Part shown: positions 9,869 through 28,117 of the stretch, piece by piece | Numbering within the stretch: the stretch's first letter is position 1 | How the letters are laid out: every line of letters starts with the position of its first letter | Assembly (NCBI RefSeq): GCF_002878395.1 | Contig: NC_061115.1 | Coordinates: 218,257,639-218,321,638 of the forward strand | Direction: 5' to 3' | Length of the DNA: 64,000 nucleotides | From: Capsicum annuum | Taxonomy: Eukaryota; Streptophyta; Magnoliopsida; Solanales; Solanaceae | Notes under the pieces: generated by a model | Database searches by the model: none | What the model was told of the DNA's origin: nothing | What the model saw: only the letters and a program-made list of their open reading frames with translations | Program-made: the position numbers and the translations under genes

Positions 9869-10965
9869 TTTTTTGTAATTAAACTCCAAATTGTCAAAAT
9901 TTATGTTGTTTATGAAAAAATAACATAAACATACACCTTAAATTATCACATTTACACAAATTATCACCCTTACAAAATAGTTACAAAAATTTCAACTAAC
10001 TATGTATCTTTGTTGGGTATATCGGGAGCTAATTATGTATCTCGACAGATCCAAAATTGAAAAAATATATAGGGAGCTAATTATGTATCTTTACAAAGAA
10101 AAAAAACATAACTTCGTTGGATGTATTATGTATCTTGACAAACCCAAAATAAAAAAAAATATATCGGGAGCTAATTATGTATCTTTACAAAGGAAAAAAT
10201 ATATCTTCGTTGGATATATTATGTATCTCGATAGACCCAACATAAAAAAAAATACTGAAACCTAATTATGTATTTTTACAAAGAAAAAATTATATCTCCG
10301 TTGGATGTATTATGTATCTCGATAGATCCAAAATAAAAAAAGATGTATCGGAGAGCTAATTATGTATCTTTATTAAGAAACAAATGTATCTTTGTTAAAT
10401 GTATTATGTATCTCGATAAATTTAAAATTGAAAAAAAAATGTCTCGGGAGCTAATTATGTATCTTTACAAAGTAAAAAATAATGTATCTTCGTTAGATGT
10501 ACTATGTAGCTCGACAGATTCAAAATTGCAAAAAATGTATCGGGAGTTAATTATGTATCTTTGAAAAAATGTATCTTCGTTGGATGTATTGTGTATCTCG
10601 ACAGACCCAAAATTAGAAAAATTATATCGGGAGATAATTATATATCTTGACAGATCCAAAATCGAAAAAAATATATCGAAAGCTAATTATATACTTTTAT
10701 AAAAGAAAAATTGTATCTTTGTTGAACGTATCGAGAGCTAACTATGTATCTCAACAAACTCAAAATCAAAATTTTTAGTAAGGGCAGCCCGGTGCACTAA
10801 AGCTACCACTATGCGTAGTGTCCGGGGAAAGGCCCCACCACAAGGGTGTATCGTACGCAGCCTTACCTTATCACCACTATGCGAAATTTTTAGGAATTTT
10901 GTAAAAATATTAGAATTTTCTATAATGAAACTTAATATTGTCAGAATTTTTGTTGTTTACCCTAA
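9641..10965 (+). repeat. AT-rich dispersed repeat with internal minisatellite (two copies, second with its right end)
   Basis: Same family as 411-1355. The first copy (about 9641-9900) is interrupted by an (AT)n/(AG)n microsatellite at about 9820-9867. The second (about 9900-10965) has many 'gctaattatgtatct' units and a right end 'tgttgtttaccctaattttg' at about 10946-10965. A truncated SINE lies inside it. The frames at 10002-10265 and 10343-10564 are repeat reading, not genes. Confidence 0.7.
10781..10870 (-). mobile_element. TS-type SINE, 5'-truncated
   Basis: The reverse complement of the SINE 3' half: 'agggcagcccggtgcactaa', a 'tgtccggggaaaggccccac' region and 'tgtatcgtacgcagccttac'. The tRNA-like head is absent. 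It is inserted in the AT-rich repeat. Confidence 0.8.
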
Positions 10966-11004
10966 TTTTGTCACTCCATCTCTACATATAAGTCTCTAAC
11001 TAGT

Positions 11005-11132
11005 GACCCGACCCGGCCCATTTTGGAATCAAAGGAATTCAACCCAACTGTATATATAACCAACTAATCACCACTCTCAACTAACTTCCTCCTTCACCTC
11101 TCTTTTCTCCGGCGAACTCTCCGGCGAAAATC
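11005..11132 (+). promoter_or_regulatory. Probable KIN17 promoter and non-coding exon 1
   Basis: A GGCCCA site II-type motif (11015-11020), typical of plant housekeeping promoters, lies upstream of a TATA-like 'tatatataa' at 11051-11059. The pyrimidine-rich 'cttcctccttcacctctctt' that follows is a typical plant 5' UTR start. The first exon would end at the donor GTGAGT at 11133. This is inferred from sequence only. Confidence 0.5.
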
Positions 11133-13846
11133 GTGAGTTTCCGTTTCATTTTCCGTTCACTTTTTCATTTCTCCGGCAAAATCTCTCAATTTCACCGCGA
11201 TTCTTACACTTAATTTGCATTGCATGCGCATGTGAATAACTAATTTCTTAAAATGTAAAAGAACCGGAAACATGATCTTATTTATTGATTTTACCGGGTG
11301 TTTTGATTCTCGTAGTATTTTTTTTTTTTTAATAATTTACGAAAAAAACTTCAATTGCAATAGCCAGTTTCCTTTTTCCACATTTCTTCGGTGAAATTTG
11401 TTGATTTTATCGCGATCACAGTTCAATTGCATTTTTGTTTTTCGATTCTTATGATATAATATGCATTGGATGTGCATGTAATAATATATTTCTGAAATTT
11501 TGTGAAAAAAAGGTTTCCGTTTTCTATTTCATTTCTGTAATCTAATTTCTCAATTTACATCGATTTCAATTCTAATTTGTCAATTATTTTTTCTAATTTA
11601 TGAAGAAAAAAAAAGCTTCAAAATCGTCTGAGTTTTTTGATTTTTCGATTTTTATGAGCTAATTTGCATTGTATGTAATAATTTGTCAATTTTACTGCTA
11701 CTATTTTGATTCTTGTTGTGAATTGTTTTCTAATTTATGTAAAAAACTTCAATTGCATTACATTTTTTTTTCGATTATTACTAGTACTTATTTTGCATTG
11801 CATGCGCATGCAATAATAAATTTCTGAAAATTTCAGTCGTAAAAAAAAGGTGATAATTGGAAACTTGATCTTACTTGTCAATTTTTCTGCGATTTCGATT
11901 CTTGTTATGAATTGTTTTTCTAATTTACGAGAAAAGAACTTCAATAGTAACCGTCAGAGTTTCTTTCTTTCTTTTTGGTTGATCCTTACGATTTTTCTTT
12001 GCTTTTAATGTTTCCATGATTCGGATTGATCAGTGTTATATATCGTTTCATAATATAATGTATTGTGTTGTTGTATTGTACTATACTGAATTGTCTTGAT
12101 GAATACAACGTTTGGATAGATCGTATTGTCTTTTGTTGTTATTTAATGCCATACATGAGCATTTCTTGCTTTTAGGGTAAAATCTTTGGCTCAATTAGTG
12201 TATAAAATCTGCATAAGTTCAAATAGGTTTTGGTAGGGGATGGAGTATTTCCATGATTCGGATTGATTAGTGTTACATATTTTTTCATAATGTATTGTAT
12301 TGTATTGTGTTGTATTGTACTATACTGAATTGTCTTGATGAATACAACGTTTGGATAGATTATATCGTCTTCTATTGTTATGGAATGCCGTACACAATCA
12401 TTTCTTGCTTTTAGGGGTAAAATCTTTGGCTCAATTAGTGTATAAAATCTGCATAAGTTCAAACAGATTTTGGTAGGGGATGGAGTATTTCCATGAGTCG
12501 GATTGATCAGTGTTACATATCGTTTCATAAGGTATAGTATTGTATTGTGTTGTGCTGTATTATATTGTATTGGATTGTCTTGATGATACAATGTTTGGAT
12601 AGATTGTATCGTTTCCCTTTGTTATATAATGCCATACATGAGAATTTCTTGCTTTTAGGGGTAAAATCTTTGGCTCAATTACTGTATAGAATCTGCATAA
12701 GTTCAAATAGGGTGTGGTAGGGGATGGGGTGTTTCCGTGATTTGGATTGATCAATTTTCTTTGTTTGGATGGTTGTTACATATTATTTCATAATGTATTG
12801 TGTTGTGTTGTAATGAATTATCTTGATGAATACAACTTTTGGATAGATTCTTGCATAGATTCGGATTTTGATTCTTGATGTAAATTGTTTTTCTAGTTAA
12901 CACAAAAACTTAAATTGCAATCATCAGAATCTTTTTCCTGATTCTTATGAGCTAATTTGTATTGGCTGCACATGTAATATTAAATTTCTGAAACTTTCAA
13001 ATAAGGTAAAATCGGAAACTTGATCTTAGCTTGTCGAATATTTGTTCCAAGTCAAAGAATTTCCCTCCAAAGGATAAGAATTCCCCTTGCTTTCTTTCTG
13101 CTCTGCTTGTGCAGCGACATATGTCTTAATAGATCTGGGACTTTTCGCTTTAAGGGGTCTTTCCATGAATCAGATTGATCAGTGTCACATATTCATAATG
13201 AATCTTATTGCATTATATTGTGTTGTGTTGTCTTGTATTGTATTGTATTGAATTGTCTTGATGAATACAATGTCTGTATAGACTGTGTTGTTTCCTGTCG
13301 TTATATAATGCTATACACGAGCATTTCTTGATTTTAGAGGTAAAAAATTTTTGTGTATAGAATCTGCACAAGTTCAAATAGGGTGTGGTGGGGAATAGAG
13401 TGTTCCCTTGATTCGGATTGATCAGTTTTCTAACACTTCTTTTGATGGTTGTTACATATATTTCATCATGTATTGTATTGTGTTGTGTTAATGAATACAA
13501 CTTTTGTTTGATTTCCCTTGATTGATTTGTATTAACGAATACAACTTTTGGATAGATTGTTTCTTTTTCCGTTGTTACATATTGCCATACATGAGCAATT
13601 TGAAGGACAAGCTATCCACACAAGTCATTTGTTAAATTCACCTAATCATGAACCAGCGGATTCAGCTTTGGTAGTTACTGTGTTAGGGAACTTGTTGATC
13701 TCCATAATTGTAAATATATTTTCATTCATCAATATTATTAATAGTCGGAAAGTAGATTATATTTGACCCCTAATGCCCACCTAATTCTTTCCTCAAACAA
13801 GCTGGATATACTTATGAATGATGTTGAGTAATGGTGAATTTTTCAG
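11133..13846 (+). other. Probable leader intron of KIN17, rich in tandem repeats
   Basis: The donor GTGAGT at 11133 and the acceptor TTTTTCAG ending at 13846 bound 2.7 kb without coding potential, 43 nt before the KIN17 ATG. The first part (11133-12000) is made of degenerate units carrying 'ttgcattgcatgcgcatg' and 'ttaccgcgatt'-like phrases. Exon-1-like 'tctccggc' phrases recur at the start. The second part (about 12000-13560) has about 240 bp tandem units. There is no other gene here; the open frames on the minus strand follow the repeats. Confidence 0.55.
12000..13560 (+). repeat. About 240 bp tandem repeat in the KIN17 leader intron
   Basis: Units begin around 12010, 12244, 12486, 12735 (partial), 13155 and 13400 (partial). 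Shared phrases are 'tccatgattcggattgatca', a (T)GTATTG-rich stretch, 'cttgatgaatacaacgtttg', 'gagcatttcttgcttttagg' and 'atctgcataagttcaaatag'. The GTATTG stretch is itself a short unstable repeat. Confidence 0.75.
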
Positions 13847-13889
13847 GTAATTGTTAAGAGGTCCACCGATTTGAACTCCCCAAATTCAA

Positions 13890-15077
13890 ATGGGGAAAGA
13901 CGATATATTGACCCCGACAATGACCAACCGAATACTAGCAACGGGTCTGGAGAAGCTACGATGGTACTGCGATACGTGCCAGATGGAATCTCAAGATGAA
14001 AATGGATTCAAGTGCTACTGCATGAGTGAGTCCTATCAACGTCAAATGGAAATATCTGATGAGGACTCTGATTGCATTGATAGTGACTGTTCTGAGGAAT
14101 TTGAGAGGTTATTCCTTAAGTATATGAGGCGTAATTATCGCTTTAGTCGTGTTTCTGCCGCTGTTGTGTACGAAGAGTATAGCGCTGATGATCGTCACCA
14201 TGTCTTTATAAGTTCCACTCAATGGGCAACATTAACTGAGTTTGTGAAGTACTTGGGTGAAACAGGAAAGTGTAAAGTTGAACGGACCCTGAAAGGTTTG
14301 TTTATTACCTACATTGATCGAGACTCTGAGGCTCTCTTCAAAGAAAAAATGAAAAACAAGAGAATAAGGGCCGACCTAGCAGATCAAGTGAAGCTGGAAA
14401 TGAGGTTTAAGAAGCAAAGAGAGTGTGCAGAGCAGTTTACGGGTGCGGGAAATCTGTTTGATACTTCTCACATGTTTGAGTTGCATCCGTACCTCTTCCA
14501 AAAACCGGAGACTGATCAGAACATCCAGTTAAAATCAGGCTCGACATCAAAATCTGTTGTGAAACAGAGAGCAGGAAGGTCAAGATCTATGCTTGTTGAG
14601 AAGAGGCGAAAAGGTAACAAGGACAGTGAAGGAGCTAGTAAGAATGATGAATGGGGAGGTTGCTCGGTGATGGATCAGTTGACTACAGAGACAGAGCAAG
14701 AAATGGACCGAATTAATAGGAAAGATAACTGGATAATCGTGGGGATAATTGTGAAGGTAGTGAGCAAGGACTGGGCTAACACGAGTTACTATAAGCAAAA
14801 GGGTATTGTTCGTAAGGTCATTGATAAGTACGTTGGGGAGATTGAGATGCTTGAAAGTAGGGATATTGTAAGGGTTGATCAGGATGACCTCGAGACTGTG
14901 CTTCCCCAACTTGGAGGTCTTGTGAGGATCATTAATGGTGCATATCGTGCAAATGCCAGACTGCTAGCAGTTGATAGAAAGAACTCTACTGCTAAAGTAC
15001 AAATCAAGAGGGGAATATATGACGGGAAGATTCTCAAGGCTATTGATTACAAAGATATAGCAATGATTGCTTTCTAA
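13890..15077 (+). CDS. KIN17: KIN17-like DNA/RNA-binding protein
   Basis: 395 residues in one exon, close to the 393 of human KIN17 and about 410 of Arabidopsis KIN17. KIN17 is a nuclear protein that binds curved DNA and RNA in DNA repair, replication and RNA metabolism. Domains in order: N-terminal MGKDDILTP; a zinc-finger region at residues 25-50 (WYCDTC...FKCYCMSESYQRQ); a winged-helix KIN17 middle domain at about 55-160, with DRHHVFISSTQWATLTEFVK and a CKVERTLKG-YIDRD segment; a basic, charged linker (160-270); and C-terminal tandem SH3-like domains with a KOW-type motif (about 275-395). The known zinc finger is C-x2-C-x12-H-x5-H. Here C27 and C30 remain, but both histidines are tyrosines (Y43, codon TAC; Y49, codon TAT). 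The rest reads intact. It may be a diverged paralogue or retrocopy; the leader intron argues for an expressed locus. Confidence 0.93.
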   Translation: MGKDDILTPTMTNRILATGLEKLRWYCDTCQMESQDENGFKCYCMSESYQRQMEISDEDSDCIDSDCSEEFERLFLKYMRRNYRFSRVSAAVVYEEYSADDRHHVFISSTQWATLTEFVKYLGETGKCKVERTLKGLFITYIDRDSEALFKEKMKNKRIRADLADQVKLEMRFKKQRECAEQFTGAGNLFDTSHMFELHPYLFQKPETDQNIQLKSGSTSKSVVKQRAGRSRSMLVEKRRKGNKDSEGASKNDEWGGCSVMDQLTTETEQEMDRINRKDNWIIVGIIVKVVSKDWANTSYYKQKGIVRKVIDKYVGEIEMLESRDIVRVDQDDLETVLPQLGGLVRIINGAYRANARLLAVDRKNSTAKVQIKRGIYDGKILKAIDYKDIAMIAF

Positions 15078-15884
15078 CAGGATAAATAAATGATGCAAAG
15101 AACTAGTATCGTTCAAGAACTTCTTCTACTTCTTATCGTAGTTTGCAATACCACTTGTAGTCCCCCACTTTTTTCCTTCTTGTGACTTTTCGATGCGTGC
15201 TATAAGGGGAACTGCGTGGTACTTTCTTGCTTTTGCTTTTGGCAACAGATTTTAGATACTGGATTTATCGTGTTTTGCTGGTAGTCAGTAACCGTACTGA
15301 GTTGTAACGTAGACCTTATTGTTCCTTTATTTTCTGGTAAAACAGTCTTCTACCATGAGCTGATCTTATTATATCTGTATTAGAAAGATTGGTTCTCAAA
15401 ACCTTACTGCAGTATGCTCTTGATGTCGTTGGAGAATATTAACATGCTTTAGGTCATCGAACAATTTGTGAACGAGGGATAGAATGAATTCCCTTGTGTA
15501 CAGTTACTAGTTTCCTTGTTTGGTCTAATTTGATGCAGCATCAGGTAACTCGTTTTGAAGTCGTCTGAATGATTTGAGATGTATTATGCAGTCTATATAT
15601 CTTTCTGTTTTGGTATTGATGAAAAATGGATCACTCGATGAACCTCGGGTTTCATCGACTCAATTTAGAGTGGAAATTGTTACAAGCAGAGAGAGTCATG
15701 AATTCATGATGCATTTGGCTTATAATTCTATGCTCACTTTTTAGAGTTAGTTGATCTTATGGACTATTTGTTATCTTATATTTGTGCAAATACTTATAGA
15801 TTAGCATTCACTGTAAGCATACTGGTTGACACATCAAAGGCACTGCGCATCGAAAGAACAGTTGTGTTTGAATCATAGTTGCAT
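15078..15884. other. KIN17 3' flank, no further gene
   Basis: 3' UTR-like DNA follows the stop codon (TAA at 15075-15077), with an 'ataaataaatg' poly(A)-signal-like stretch at about 15083. No other feature is supported. Confidence 0.5.
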
Positions 15885-15986
15885 CCTACGTTGCTCGGAC
15901 TCTCCAAAAATGTTGCTGCACCCGTGTCGGATCCTTCAAAAATACACTTTTTTTTGGAGGATCCAAATGCATCCGAGCAGCGTAGG
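15885..15986. mobile_element. Foldback MITE of the 'tgctcggactc' family
   Basis: About 102 bp with inverted ends cctacgttgctcgga and tccgagcagcgtagg. An inner inverted pair reads 'ggatccttcaaaaat' and 'ttggaggatcc'. Related copies are at 30704-30819 and 31763-31880 in actin introns. Confidence 0.75.
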
Positions 15987-16751
15987 TTGCATCTTTTGGT
16001 AGTGTTGAGCAAACTAGTAGTCCACCCTCTCATAGTAGAGACTAAAGCCAAGGTGTTTCTTTTTGTTGGTAGAACCATCTGGTATTCGATATCTATTGGT
16101 TCGACTAATTTAAATTTGTGTTGCGTAAGATTTGGTTCATTAAAGGACGAAACACACCTTACCAGAAGTTTTTGTTCCCAGGACTCGAAATCGAAATCTC
16201 TAGTTAAGGTTGGAGGGATTCTATCCATCCATAACACAAGATATTATACGTCGTTGAATGAATTCAAAGATTACACGATTCAAACGGTTCAACCTTTTTT
16301 TAAATTTATAAAATTTATCTTAACAAAAAATATGTATCAAGTGTACGCTCGACCTTATTTAGATCTTCGATTCACCCCTCACTAACTCCCGGACTATTAT
16401 CCCACATCGAGTGTGGAATTAAAGAAATACTACAATTGTTATTTAAATAAAATAAAGTAATATTATATTTTATCTCAAAATTATTATTTCATGAACACAT
16501 GATACAAAATAATACTACTATAGTTTTAATATAACTAATTTCAAAATTACTTACATTGCAATCAAAAGTTCAATCAAACGCTAAATAAAAGTCTCATATT
16601 TTATTCCGAGATTATTATTATTTCTACAGAATCTCGAATGACTCATTGGTTGCAACCTTTTCGTGTGAGCTTAGCATCTATTGAAAATAATTTTTCTATC
16701 CAAAAGATAAAAGGTACGATCTACATATAGATAATACATCCTACACTCTCC
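15987..16751. other. Intergenic, no gene seen
   Basis: The ORFs on both strands at 15794-16385 overlap the MITE and lack any family signature. The rest is AT-rich. Confidence 0.45.
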
Positions 16752-16899
16752 ATGCCCTCACATTTTATTCCGTAATTATTATCCCTCCCGACCCCAAACC
16801 ATGTTATCCCCATTTTTCGGGTCATTATCCCTCCTGACCCCAAACCATGTTATCCCCATCTTTCGGGTCATGGGCCTGGTGAAGTGGATCCTTTCAGCC
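16752..16899. repeat. Left copy of a short duplication upstream of the reductase gene
   Basis: Shares 'cacattttattccg', 'cgggtcatgggcctggtgaa' and 'cctttcagcccattaac' with 18510-18752. A 57 bp stretch ('tatccctcccgaccccaaac') is also doubled within it. A TGGGCC motif lies at 16871-16876. The copy is followed directly by the Mutator-like element. Confidence 0.65.
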
Positions 16900-16908
16900 C
16901 ATTAACAA

Positions 16909-18171
16909 GGGAAAAGTCATCGTTTTCACTCTAAACTATACTTGAAAAGTTTATATCACACTTAAACTATCATAGTAACCTATTACACACCTAAACTATA
17001 TCACACTTAAACTATCATAGTAACCTATTACATACCTAAACTATATAAAAGTAATATTTTTTTCACCCTGTAAAGCATTATACCACTTGCATGTGGTGTT
17101 GCACACGCTTGCCACATCAGTATAATACGAAAAAAATAATAAATTTATTATTTTCATAAATTTTTCTTTTTTCTTTTTTCTTTTTAATTTAATTTTTTTC
17201 TTTTTATTCAATATCTAAAACCTCCATTGTTATGAGGTCGATGTTCAAAACCTCTATTGTTATGAGATCATGAACATCATATTCACCACAACAAAATTAT
17301 CATAACAATTAATTTCTTCTAACCATGTTCTTCATCTGTAACCTATATCTTTTCTTAAAAAAAAGAAAAATTCTCTTCTTCTTTGTCGATTTTTCGGTGT
17401 GAAAAATGCAAGAAATTTTTCCTTTTAGAATGAAGAAAAAGATATGTGGAACAAAACTACCAAAAATATTAAAATTTAAATTTATACTGTCAAAGATGCA
17501 AATAACATATCCAGTCATCGCTGCTAGAACTCCGACATTAAAGAGGGAGACGTTTGGTGATTGAAGCTTCGAGTAGCAACTGTGGTAGTTTCATTTGGGT
17601 GTTTTGGGTGGTTATCTGTGGTGGTTGCGCTATAGGTCAAGAAGATGGAATGAGGATGGTGATTTTGTGGCGGATATGGATCTGTGATGAAATTGTTACA
17701 CAGACCTAATGGTCCATGGCCGAGTTGAGAATGGGTGAAATCCCCGTCGATTCGACAGGGGTGGAGGATGGGATGTGAAGAAATTGCTTTATTTGGGGGC
17801 GGGGTTGGAGTTTGGAGGTGGGGGTGATGAAAAAGATATGTTGGTTGGGGTGGGGTTGGAGTTTGGGGGTGGAGGGTGATGAAGAAGATGATGATTTGGG
17901 GGTGGGGATGATGAAGAAGATGATGATTTGGGGGTGGGGAGGGGAGATGGATGCTGGAGGCCGAAAAGAGAGTTTTAATTTTTTTTTGGCGTTAATTTTT
18001 AATTTAGACGCGCCTTTTGTTATTTAAATAATTATGTTTTTTTCTTGTCAGATTTAGGGTGTAAAAAATATTACTTTTATATAGTTTAGGTGTGTAATAG
18101 GTCACTATGATAGTTTAGGTGTGACCTAGACTTTTCGAGTATAGTTTAGAATGAAAACGATGACTTTTCCC
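16909..18171. mobile_element. Mutator-like element, non-autonomous, long inverted ends
   Basis: 1263 bp with terminal inverted repeats of well over 100 bp. The left end starts gggaaaagtcatcg and continues through 'tcacacttaaactatcatag' and 'cctattacacacctaaacta'; the right end is its reverse complement. It is flanked by 9 bp repeats cattaacaa (16900-16908) and cattaataa (18172-18180), one mismatch, the size expected for Mutator. The left arm has an internal duplication of about 60 bp. The interior (17080-18040) has no transposase. It contains a G-rich stretch with a repeated 'gatgaagaagatgatgattt' phrase that could be a captured fragment. Confidence 0.85.
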
Positions 18172-18509
18172 CATTAATAAAGGTTCTACATTCAATATAC
18201 ATCCTAATCATCCTAGACATTCTTAGTAGTCGTTTCGCCATAAATATTATTCACGATATTTTGAAATACTTCTTTCTTTATTTCAGAATACTTATTTGTC
18301 CATGAAAATCAAAAACTTATTTTGAAAATACATTTTTTATTTTTTTTGGACTCAATTTTTTCTCTCACTTCATAAAAAAAGTATATCCAAAGTCTAAAAT
18401 ATTTTTGAAAACACTATGACCAAACACAACTCCAATTTTATTTTTAACTTCAAAAATACCAAATAAAGTGAAAACATTTTTTATTTTCATGGCCAAACAA
18501 ATCCTAAGA

Positions 18510-18752
18510 CTCCACATTTTATTCCGAGATTATTCTTCTTGTGATCTTCCCGGTAAAGTTATTGCCACGTGACCAGGAGGTCATAGGTTCAAGCCTTTAA
18601 AATAACCTTCGGCAAAAATATATGGTAAGGTTGCATACAATACAACCTTGTGGTTGTGTCTTTCTTCGGATCTGTACATAGCGGGAGCTTTAGTGCACCT
18701 ATTTTCCGGATCATGGGCCTAGTGAAATGGGTCATTTCAGCCCGTTAACTAA
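18510..18752. repeat. Right copy of the short duplication, split by a SINE
   Basis: Matches 16752-16905 on both sides of the SINE at 18537-18704. Its TGGGCC motif (18714-18719) is 240 bp upstream of the reductase ATG and could act as a site II promoter element. Confidence 0.6.
18537..18704 (+). mobile_element. TS-type SINE, diverged
   Basis: Has 'ggtaaagttattgccacgtg', 'aggttcaagcc', 'aaatatatggtaaggttgc' and 'gcgggagctttagtgcacc' in the SINE order. Considerably diverged, so probably an older insertion. Confidence 0.75.
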
Positions 18753-18958
18753 CTACCATAACTAGGTAGCTGAGATTTGATAGTTTTGTTCATCAAACAA
18801 ACACAGAAATTAGTTGGTTGAGCTACTTTCTGCCCAACTACTATACATACTCCCATTAATTGCTTGTTAGTTGTTACTACTAATATTAAAGATCTCCCAT
18901 TTCTTCATAATTTTATAAGATAATATTATTATTTTGATATTTTTCATAGATCCCAAAA

Positions 18959-26497
<7,539 letters not shown>

Positions 26498-26951
26498 ACC
26501 ATTTCCTCGACGATGTGAGGAAGCCTGAGTATTATTTATTTAGTCAACCATTTTCTGTGAACCTGCAACTTTTGAAGGTTTATGTTTCTCATTAAAGGAT
26601 ATAATACTTGATCAGATTTTTCTCTTGTATTACTGTTCCATGTCTTAGCTTCTTTTTAGACCAGATGATATTTGTAGTTCATTTCTTTGTGACAAGCTTC
26701 AAGAACCATCAGTTGCATTAATATATTATTTGTGAGTTATGACAGTCTGCAAGAAACTCACATGCATCTTACAGGTGGCGGCGGATGTAGCCTATCTACA
26801 GTAGGTTCGACTGAACTTAGTATTTTCGACACAGAACATAGATGTGTTGAATAAAGCACCATATTTTGGTCAAATATTTAATTCTATGAAATTTAGAGGT
26901 TGAATTCATCAAGTTTAAATCGATTTAGCTTTCATACATGATTTAGTGTTG

Positions 26952-27133
26952 GAATGGGAGCCCTGGAGTAACTGGTAAAGTTACTGTCATGTGACTAGGA
27001 GGTCATGGGTTTAAGCCTTGGAAATAACCTCCAGCAGAAATGCAACGTAAGATTGTGTACAATATACCCTTGTGGTGGGGTCCTTCGGCGGACCCTGTGA
27101 TAGCGGGAGCTTTACTGCACCAGACTGCCCTTT
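26952..27133 (+). mobile_element. TS-type SINE with imperfect 17 bp target duplication
   Basis: Near full-length: 'ctggagtaactggtaaagtt', 'catgggtttaagccttggaa', 'gcgggagctttactgcacca'. Flanked by tacatgatttagtgttg (26935-26951) and tacatgatttaacgttg (27134-27150). The two mismatches suggest an old insertion. Lies downstream of the reductase gene. Confidence 0.82.
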
Positions 27134-27341
27134 TACATGATTTAACGTTGCAGTGTTATTAGAAAGGCATCTGGTTTTATACTGGTAGGGCAGAGCCACA
27201 AAGTAAGCGATTTCCCTTTTATGCTCTGCTGTAAAGATCCATCAAATAATGGATCTAGTTGTCTCCAGATGGTAATATTTCTGAATGTACTTTCATTAGA
27301 AAAACAGAGGATGAAAAGCCATAGCATGTTAAAGTCTTGGT

Positions 27342-27430
27342 GGTCGGTGGACCGAGTTATCAGGTATTTCGGTATTTGTGCTGGTTTGGTGGACCGAGTT
27401 ATCAGGTATTTCGGTATTTGTGCTGGTTTG
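27342..27430 (+). repeat. Exact tandem duplication of about 42 bp
   Basis: 'ggtggaccgagttatcaggt' plus 'atttcggtatttgtgctggt' occurs twice back to back; a third diverged partial unit may follow to 27475. No function seen. Confidence 0.8.
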
Positions 27431-27554
27431 CTGATTGGATGAACAGAGTTACATGGTACTTGTGCTGGTTGGAATTAGTCAAGTTATATTCATGCAAGAA
27501 AATGAGCATGTAAAGGTTCAACTTGTTTGATGTTGATTGCTAACCATGTATTTA

Positions 27555-27703
27555 AGGGACAGCCCGGTGCACTAAAGCTCCCGCTATGCGCAGGGTCCAG
27601 ACGGGCCCAACCATAAGGGTGTATTGTACGTAGTTTTACCTTGCATTTTTGTCGGAGGCTGTTTTCAATGCTTGAACCCTTGACCTCCTGGTAACGTGAA
27701 AAG
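27555..27703 (-). mobile_element. TS-type SINE
   Basis: The reverse complement carries the SINE from its 3' end (agcccggtgcactaaagctc) to box B ('gcttgaacccttgacctcct'). The head after the box A region is truncated or diverged. Confidence 0.8.
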
Positions 27704-27890
27704 TTAAAATCTTTTGGTTGAACATTCCCAGGCCAAAGTGTTCAAGATTGACAACTGTATGATGAGAAAAAAGTAGTCTTTCTAAGTTGGATTGGCATGT
27801 GCTAAAGTAGTCTTTACAAAAAGCTGGAATGGCTATGGAGTATGACCCCCACACTCTCTTTATGTTTTACATCTATAGAAGGATGGTGTT

Positions 27891-28109
27891 CAGTGGTGGA
27901 CCCAGGATTTAAGGATCGTGGTGTTCGGGAGGTTCGAACACATATATTGACGTTAAGGTTCTACCGGGAAACTAAAGCACCCAGTTATCTTCTTTCTTTA
28001 CAACGTGCTTTTCTAAATCTTATACCTGTTTTTATATATAATTATACTGGATCTGTGTCAGATTTAGTGAATGCCAGAGCACCAAATATTTGGCTATAGG
28101 TTCGCCCTG
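27891..28109. mobile_element. hAT-type MITE with 8 bp target duplication
   Basis: 219 bp with ends cagtggtggaccca and ...ggttcgccctg. It is bounded by the exact 8-mer atggtgtt at 27883-27890 and 28110-28117, the target size of hAT elements. No transposase. Confidence 0.75.
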
Positions 28110-28117
28110 ATGGTGTT

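Noticed and set aside
14580..14909. 109-residue frame antisense to KIN17
   Set aside because: Shadow of the KIN17 coding strand; no independent signature.
17812..18027. 71-residue G/W/D/E-rich frame as a gene
   Set aside because: Low-complexity repeat within the Mutator-like element; no start context and no homologous family recognised.
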